From an uncultured Clostridia bacterium (GTDB taxonomy: Bacteria; Bacillota; Clostridia; Christensenellales; Borkfalkiaceae), in contig CAUHGY010000037.1 in NCBI GenBank assembly GCA_959605945.1, forward strand, positions 1-17,010: a stretch of DNA of 17,010 nucleotides, in the 5' to 3' direction. The notes under the pieces were generated by a model. That model had not been told where the DNA came from and did no database searches. It saw nothing but the letters and a program-made list of their open reading frames with translations. Each line of letters starts with the position of its first letter. Position 1 is the stretch's first letter. Made by a program: the position numbers and the translations under genes. This document shows positions 13,441 to 17,010 of this stretch, in pieces.

Positions 13441-13784
13441 AGACAATCCAAAATATTTCGGCGCAGCGGCATTTTCTCTTACGGCGCTTTAATTACAGCC
13501 TGTCCGTAAAACCGAATCCGGCCGGCTGAAACGCATAGAGCCAAGGTATCTGCTTAAAGACGCAGATTCTTCGGCTCTTCGCGTAATTTTAATATTTTTT
13601 AAATTTAATCGCTTAGGGAAACATATTCAACGCGCCGCCGTCACTCCCGAAATGCCTTGAACAAATCTGCCGCGCCGGCGCGTTGCACCGTTCTTTCATT
13701 CTGCACGGCTTTAAGGCGCAACGGCGCTGTATGAATTGAACGTGTACAAACTCCCGCACAGGCGCACAGAACGAAATAATGCAA

Positions 13785-13827
13785 ATAAAAAATTTTAAAC
13801 TGCGAGCGGCTATAATAAAGCCGCTCG
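13785..13827 (-). terminator. Intrinsic terminator of the veg-like gene
   Basis: CGAGCGGCT and AGCCGCTCG form a perfect 9-bp stem (13803-13827, 7-base loop). The minus strand then reads CAGTTTAAAATTTTTTATT. It lies 38 bases after the gene's stop. Confidence 0.75.
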
Positions 13828-13865
13828 GAAAAATTTATAAAATAATATCTGAATCGAAAAACCTA

Positions 13866-14126
13866 TCACAGCGTGATATTTGTTTCGTCCCTTTCGGTCA
13901 ATTTGACTTTCCCGCACATATACTCCGAATAAGAATAAGAAGTTTTGCCCTTATAGTTTTTATCGAACGGCGTCACCGTGAACAATGCAGGATAAACTTC
14001 GGAAAGCCGCCCGCAAAAACTTTCTACTTTGTTTCTGCCGAGATTAAACGTGACCTCTACCGGTTTAAAACGCAGTTTTTTGATTGTTTCTTTTACCTGA
14101 CTTATGGATTCCGTATTTTTTATCAT
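13866..14126 (-). CDS. Veg-like protein (DUF1021 family)
   Basis: An 86-residue protein resembling Veg, a small SH3-like protein that in B. subtilis is strongly expressed and stimulates biofilm formation and affects germination. Visible family features are VEVTFNLGRNKVESFCGRLSEVYPALFTV in the middle and KTSYSYSEYMCGKVKLT near the end, matching the Veg pattern of a YPSVF-type strand followed by a SYSY motif. Length fits the family. The gene sits upstream of the sipL-like gene and ispE, in line with the veg-ispE neighbourhood of other spore formers, which strengthens the call. No Shine-Dalgarno is visible: a TATAAT lies only six bases before the ATG, so the transcript may begin at the start codon. 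Confidence 0.78.
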   Translation of the reverse strand: MIKNTESISQVKETIKKLRFKPVEVTFNLGRNKVESFCGRLSEVYPALFTVTPFDKNYKGKTSYSYSEYMCGKVKLTERDETNITL

Positions 14127-14132
14127 ACGCGG

Positions 14133-14138
14133 ATTATA
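14133..14138 (-). promoter_or_regulatory. -10 element placed for a leaderless veg-like transcript
   Basis: The minus strand reads GCGG-GTATAAT-CCGC immediately before CGT-ATG. TATAAT (14138-14133) ends 6 bases before the A of the start codon (14126), which is where transcription would begin. No good -35 is seen at 17 bp (AGTATA at 14161-14156). The short inverted repeat GCGG/CCGC flanks the element. Confidence 0.5.
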
Positions 14139-14200
14139 CCCGCTTATAATAATTTTATACTGCGGAATTATAAATCTTCGTCGTCTTCTTCGTCCTCCTC

Positions 14201-14680
14201 TTATTCGTCGTTTTCGTCGTCATCTTCGAAATCGGCTTCGTCTATATCGGGAATTTCAAAATCGTCAGGTTCGCCGTTCCCCGAAAAATCTTCCTCTTCC
14301 TCGTCTTCTTCATCGCCGAAAAGTTCTTCTCCTTCTTCTTCGGCGAGCTTGGAAAGAGAAAGCATCTCTTCGCTCTCTTCATCCTCGTCGTCATCTTCGT
14401 CGAGATAGTTCTTCCACTCTTCATCCTTGTCTATATCGATCTGACCGGTCTTATAATCGGCTTCCTCGGCGCATTTGTCGCACATCTGCTGATCAGGCTT
14501 TATATAAGTATGGTGGCAGACCGGGCAAAGCACCATCGTTTCGGTCTCGTCGTCTTCATCGACCGCAAAAACAAGCTGCGGCCCCTTTTTGAGTTCGGCT
14601 TTGCAAACGTCGCAGTATTCTTCACCCTTATGAATGTAATTCAATTCGCATCTCGGACATTTGATATAATCTCCCGGCAT
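14201..14680 (-). CDS. Double zinc-ribbon protein with a strongly acidic C-terminal half
   Basis: A 159-residue protein. Residues 1-75 hold two CxxC/CxxC zinc-ribbon units: Cys8, Cys11, Cys23, Cys26 and Cys52, Cys55, Cys67, Cys70. From about residue 80 onward the protein is dominated by Asp and Glu, with only a short less acidic stretch (LSLSKLAEE), suggesting a disordered, nucleic-acid-mimicking or polymerase-associated tail as in the delta subunit of RNA polymerase; that comparison is inference. GGAGA precedes the ATG. The stop at 14201-14203 interrupts the acidic tail: ten more codons (EEDEEDDEDL) follow in frame before TAA at 14168-14170. The gene has its own sigma-A promoter and a 5' hairpin. 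I do not recognise a named family. Confidence 0.8.
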   Translation of the reverse strand: MPGDYIKCPRCELNYIHKGEEYCDVCKAELKKGPQLVFAVDEDDETETMVLCPVCHHTYIKPDQQMCDKCAEEADYKTGQIDIDKDEEWKNYLDEDDDEDEESEEMLSLSKLAEEEGEELFGDEEDEEEEDFSGNGEPDDFEIPDIDEADFEDDDENDE

Positions 14681-14718
14681 AACGCGTCATCTCCATATAT
14701 TTATATATCAATATATTT

Positions 14719-14755
14719 AAGTCGGCATCGTGATTGTGTTCACGCATCCCGACTT
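14719..14755 (-). promoter_or_regulatory. Stem-loop at the 5' end of the zinc-ribbon mRNA
   Basis: Arms AAGTCGG (14719-14725) and CCGACTT (14749-14755) enclose an inner stem CGTGA/TCACG (14729-14733 with 14740-14744). With transcription predicted from about 14756, the structure occupies the first bases of the message and could protect it from decay or regulate it. Confidence 0.45.
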
Positions 14756-14762
14756 GCAGTAT

Positions 14763-14791
14763 ATTATATCTGCATATATGGGATTTGTAAA
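14763..14791 (-). promoter_or_regulatory. Sigma-A promoter of the zinc-ribbon gene
   Basis: On the minus strand TTTACA (14791-14786) and TATAAT (14768-14763) are exactly 17 bp apart, placing the start near 14756. Confidence 0.75.
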
Positions 14792-14827
14792 CTGTTTTTC
14801 GGAAGTTTTTTTAAATTTTTAAATTTT

Positions 14828-15592
14828 TCACGCCTTTTCCAGCAACATTTTATCGGCAACCAACGCAATAAATTCACCGTTGGTCGGTTTTTCCGCACCG
14901 ACGTAAGCGCGGACGCCCAAAATACCGTTTATGCTCTCGATCCTGCCCCTGTTCCAAGCCACTTCTATAGCATGGCGTATAGCCCTTTCCACCTTGCTTG
15001 CGGTTGTGGAATATTTTTCGCCGATCATCGGGTAAAGGCGCTTGGTAATATTATTGATTATCTCGGGATCCTCTACCGCCATTTTGACTCCTTCTCTTAA
15101 AAACGAATAGCCTTTTATGTGCGGCGGTATGCCGACATTTATGAATATATTGCTGATTTTTTCATCCAGCGACGATTTTTTGAACCTGTTCATAGGTATC
15201 TCTTCGGCGGTTTCGCGCTTATTCTCATCATCGATTTCACCCATTCTCTCTTTCAGAAGTGCAAAATTAAACGGTTTCGCCATAAAATATTTTGCCCCCG
15301 CCGCTATGGCTTTCGTAATAATCTCTTCCCTGCACAGCGCGCTGAGAACGATAAATTTACATTTCAAATCGAGGGCTTTGATCTTTTCCATAACGCAAAG
15401 CCCGTCATATCCCGGAAGCACTAATTCGGTAATGACGAAATCGGGTTTCAACGAAGTAATAAGCGAAATTCCCACTATTCCGTCAGTCGCGGATCCGACT
15501 ACTTCGTAAGATTCGTCCTGAGAAAATAACTTTGTAAGTTGATCGTTCAGTTCCTTGGTGTCTTGCAGCAAGAAAATGGTCTTTTTTTGCAT
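14828..15592 (-). CDS. spo0A: Sporulation master regulator Spo0A with an altered phosphorylation site
   Basis: Spo0A is the response regulator that commits cells to sporulation. The 254-residue protein has a receiver domain (about 4-120), a linker, and the Spo0A C-terminal DNA-binding domain (about 145-250). The latter is very well conserved, including SKVERAIRHAIEVAWNRG (199-216) and the EKPTNGEFIALVADKML end. The receiver aligns position for position with B. subtilis Spo0A, but the phosphorylated Asp56 is Glu56 (VITELVLPGYDG; codon GAA), and the acidic pair at 10/11 is Gln10-Asp11. Ser84 and Lys106 keep their roles. So phosphorylation at the usual site looks impossible. AAAGGAG precedes the ATG. 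A sigma-A promoter (15630-15658) and a 0A box (15697-15703) lie upstream. Confidence 0.95.
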   Translation of the reverse strand: MQKKTIFLLQDTKELNDQLTKLFSQDESYEVVGSATDGIVGISLITSLKPDFVITELVLPGYDGLCVMEKIKALDLKCKFIVLSALCREEIITKAIAAGAKYFMAKPFNFALLKERMGEIDDENKRETAEEIPMNRFKKSSLDEKISNIFINVGIPPHIKGYSFLREGVKMAVEDPEIINNITKRLYPMIGEKYSTTASKVERAIRHAIEVAWNRGRIESINGILGVRAYVGAEKPTNGEFIALVADKMLLEKA

Positions 15593-15629
15593 AAACTACT
15601 CCTTTATTGTCCGTTTTACTGTTATATAC

Positions 15630-15658
15630 ATTTTACTACATTTTCTTTCGGAATACAA
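15630..15658 (-). promoter_or_regulatory. Sigma-A promoter of spo0A
   Basis: On the minus strand TTGTAT (15658-15653) and TAAAAT (15635-15630) are 17 bp apart, about 38 bases before the ATG. An alternative -10, TATAAC, lies slightly downstream without a clear -35. I see no sigma-H pattern. Confidence 0.5.
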
Positions 15659-15696
15659 ATAATTATGAACAAAAATTTAAGATTTTAAAAATATTT

Positions 15697-15703
15697 TGTC
15701 GAA
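15697..15703 (+). promoter_or_regulatory. Spo0A-type box upstream of spo0A
   Basis: TTTTGTCGAATATT contains the exact heptamer TGTCGAA, about 75 bases upstream of the predicted spo0A start of transcription. Autoregulation through 0A boxes is known for spo0A in Bacillus. A chance match is possible. Confidence 0.45.
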
Positions 15704-15986
15704 TATTGTTCAAATATGAAGAATTTAAAAAACCAACCCTCCAGCATGCCGAATAACCTCGGCACGGACATGAATTACCCCCGTTATCGAAATCAGTCTG
15801 CAAGAAAAAACCTTTCATTTTTGCTATATACAACGGGTTTTCAGGTATATGAAAATTCCGATACGGCATGGCGGTTCCCGCCTTTCGATAAAGCCGTTTT
15901 GCCTCAAAAGAACTGTAACGTAAAAACTCAACGAGACCTGTTAGGGTTGGAAGATTATTAAGCAATTTTTTTAATCAAATAAACAT

Positions 15987-16018
15987 CGCCCGCCCCGCGC
16001 GACTGCGCGGGGCGGGCG
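15987..16018. terminator. Very stable GC hairpin after the right-edge gene
   Basis: A perfect 14-bp GC-rich stem (15987-16000 with 16005-16018) closes a GACT tetraloop. The minus strand continues ATGTTTATTTG and the plus strand TTTAC. It lies 55 bases past the stop of the gene at 16073 and probably ends its transcript. Confidence 0.65.
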
Positions 16019-16072
16019 TTTACTTGCAATCAGTTAATTAAACGTCGGTCAATGCGGCGGATATGCGGCTTG

Positions 16073-17010
16073 CTATTCCGCTTCGTCAAAATATTTTTCT
16101 GCTTCCTGATAGTAGTAATTGAGGTTTTCGGCAAGCAGCGCGCGAATTTCCGAATAACTGAACTCGTCGGAGTTTCTGAGCGCTTCTATCGCTTCCTTTG
16201 CTTTTCCGTAAGCGTCTTTGAAGGCTTCCTTATCGCTCGCGGTGTCAAACCCTTCAAGGTCTTTGAGCACAAGGCTTATTTCCACCGCTTTTTCGTATTT
16301 TTCAAGCGATTTGACGCTATTTTCGTCAACTAAGTTTTTGGCGCTTTCAGGCAGCGCGTCGTAAGCGGTACGTGCTTCAAAAATCTCTTTCATGGTCAAA
16401 TCTTCGTTCTCCGCGGTATAGTCGAGAACAATTTTGCCGTCGTCGAGCGCACTTGCCACGGCTGAAATCTTAGCTTCAACTATAGACGCGCGGTCGTCGT
16501 CGAGCATCTTGCCTTCGGCAAGGAATTTCTGCCCTTCGATATAGCATTCTTCTATTTCGTCGGTATCTTCGTTTCTGTCGACGACAACTTCGGCAGACAT
16601 GTCCGCATATTTTATATACGACGCACCTGTGGTAGAATTATCGCAATAGAAAACTTTTCCGTCCACAACTTCCGGGCTGTACCAATCGGTGGCGACGCTG
16701 CCTTCGGATATTCTCTGTTCGGCAAGGTCTTCTTCGGAATAATTATCCCTGTTGTCCGCGTCGATATTGATGCGGCAAAGTTCGTTTTCCGTATTGAGAT
16801 AATACATATATATGCCGTCTTTAAAGAGCAGTCTGCTTATGGTATCGCAGCTCGCAACTGTTTTTTCGGTAAGTTTATTGTCCCCGATAACGGTGGTTTT
16901 GATGATCTTGCTTTCGTTCAAAACATAAACTTCTTCGCTGTCCGCTTCAAGAGACACCATAACGGCATCAGAGGTGGCATTGTCTGCATTCTGCGCAACA
17001 ACGCCCGTCT
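16073..17010 (-). CDS. C-terminal part of an unrecognised, probably exported protein (runs off the window)
   Basis: The minus-strand frame is open to the right edge without a start that must be used, so this is a partial gene; 311 residues are visible. An ATG at 16960 is internal, since the frame continues upstream as GVVAQNADNATSDAV. The first 115 or so residues form short repeated beta-type units (VYVLNESKIIKTTVIGDNKL, then DGIYMYYLNTENELCRI, then DGKVFYCDNSTTGASYIKYADM), similar to DUF5050-like beta-propeller proteins. The remainder is helical and highly charged, ending YYYQEAEKYFDEAE. No motif gives a function. It is not evidently linked to spo0A; a terminator separates them. If it follows family habit it would be exported and membrane-attached, but that end is not visible. 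Confidence 0.75.
   Translation of the reverse strand, partial: TGVVAQNADNATSDAVMVSLEADSEEVYVLNESKIIKTTVIGDNKLTEKTVASCDTISRLLFKDGIYMYYLNTENELCRINIDADNRDNYSEEDLAEQRISEGSVATDWYSPEVVDGKVFYCDNSTTGASYIKYADMSAEVVVDRNEDTDEIEECYIEGQKFLAEGKMLDDDRASIVEAKISAVASALDDGKIVLDYTAENEDLTMKEIFEARTAYDALPESAKNLVDENSVKSLEKYEKAVEISLVLKDLEGFDTASDKEAFKDAYGKAKEAIEALRNSDEFSYSEIRALLAENLNYYYQEAEKYFDEAE

Larger units (their letters stand above)
13380..13865. other. Intergenic region between the sipL-like and veg-like genes
   Basis: No firm gene. On the plus strand a ribosome-binding-site-like AGGAGAG precedes an 18-codon frame (13436-13492); the same bases form the minus-strand sigma-E-like promoter, so I do not call it. 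A nested stem-loop at 13531-13584 (ACGC/GCGT, AGAGCC/GGCTCT, ATCTGC/GCAGAT) is followed by AATTTTAATATTTTTT and may be a plus-strand terminator or the end of a small RNA. A 12-bp palindrome CGCGCCGGCGCG lies near 13672-13683. The right end holds the terminator of the veg-like gene. Confidence 0.45.
15593..16072. other. Region upstream of spo0A without a supported gene
   Basis: Besides the spo0A promoter and 0A box, 15663-15965 is open on both strands (81 codons from 15716 on plus, 100 codons on minus). Neither frame has a ribosome binding site or a family I recognise. The minus frame has a cysteine-rich stretch (CPCRGYSACW). It could be a remnant of a gene or a dispersed repeat; the sequence alone does not decide. 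The right end holds a strong terminator. Confidence 0.45.

Noticed and set aside
13501..13600. Possible SRP RNA, 6S RNA or riboswitch
   Set aside because: The nested stem lacks the conserved loop motifs I know for these RNAs; only a terminator or unknown RNA can be argued.
14171..14424. SD-like GAGGAGG after the zinc-ribbon stop and Lys-rich minus-strand frame 14242-14424
   Set aside because: The first is simply Glu/Asp codons with no start codon at a suitable distance; the second is an out-of-frame shadow of the acidic tail.
13779..14592. Plus-strand Ser-rich frames opposite the zinc-ribbon gene
   Set aside because: They are the reverse of the Asp/Glu codons (GAA/GAC read as TTC/GTC or TCx), with no start signals and no family.

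Overview
The window reads as the chromosome of an endospore-forming Clostridia-type bacterium (Bacillota). It carries spo0A, spoIIR, sleB-ypeB, a SipL-like SPOCS/LysM coat-morphogenesis gene, a CotF-like coat gene and ispE (MEP isoprenoid pathway). Most genes have AGGAGG-type ribosome binding sites and sigma-A promoters are easy to find. The order veg-like, sipL-like, ispE, spoIIR resembles arrangements known from spore formers (veg-sspF-ispE in Bacillus subtilis, sipL-ispE-spoIIR in Clostridioides difficile), which supports the calls. No rRNA, tRNA, CRISPR array or intact mobile element is visible. An uncultured gut-type Clostridia lineage is my guess only.

Layout. 1-629: no gene; two hairpins, then a promoter overlapped by a perfect palindrome. 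630-2341 (+): two tandem aldo/keto reductases. 2509-3468 (-): a small two-helix membrane protein followed by a TetR regulator, convergent with the reductases and a candidate controller of the palindrome. 3752-4237 (+): a membrane-anchored XRE regulator. 4788-5388 (-): a ferritin-like CotF-family coat protein and its terminator. 5790-6239 (-): a C_GCAxxG_C_C redox protein with a long, possibly attenuated leader. 6663-7456 (+): a frameshifted XRE gene and a small intact XRE gene, with palindromic operators nearby. 7650-10785 (-): spoIIR-sleB-ypeB, tightly coupled. 11010-13379 (-): sipL-like and ispE. 13866-14680 (-): a Veg-like protein and a double zinc-ribbon acidic protein. 14828-15592 (-): spo0A. 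16073-17010 (-): the C-terminal part of an unrecognised protein running off the right edge.

How the genes fit together. Most of the right two thirds concerns sporulation and germination: Spo0A starts the programme, SpoIIR signals from forespore to mother cell, the SipL-like protein should tether coat to the forespore, CotF-like protein joins the coat, and SleB/YpeB degrade cortex at germination. Candidate sigma-F-like (spoIIR) and sigma-E-like (sipL) promoters agree with these roles.

Most notable observations. (1) Spo0A has Glu where the phosphorylated Asp56 should be, with Gln10 replacing one Mg-site acid, while its DNA-binding domain is well conserved. (2) YpeB carries about 190 extra, extremely basic residues before its membrane segment. 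(3) The acidic zinc-ribbon protein has a stop codon inside its acidic tail, and ten more codons continue in frame after it. (4) The Veg-like gene looks leaderless. (5) The coat gene has a good Shine-Dalgarno separated from its AUG by a hairpin.
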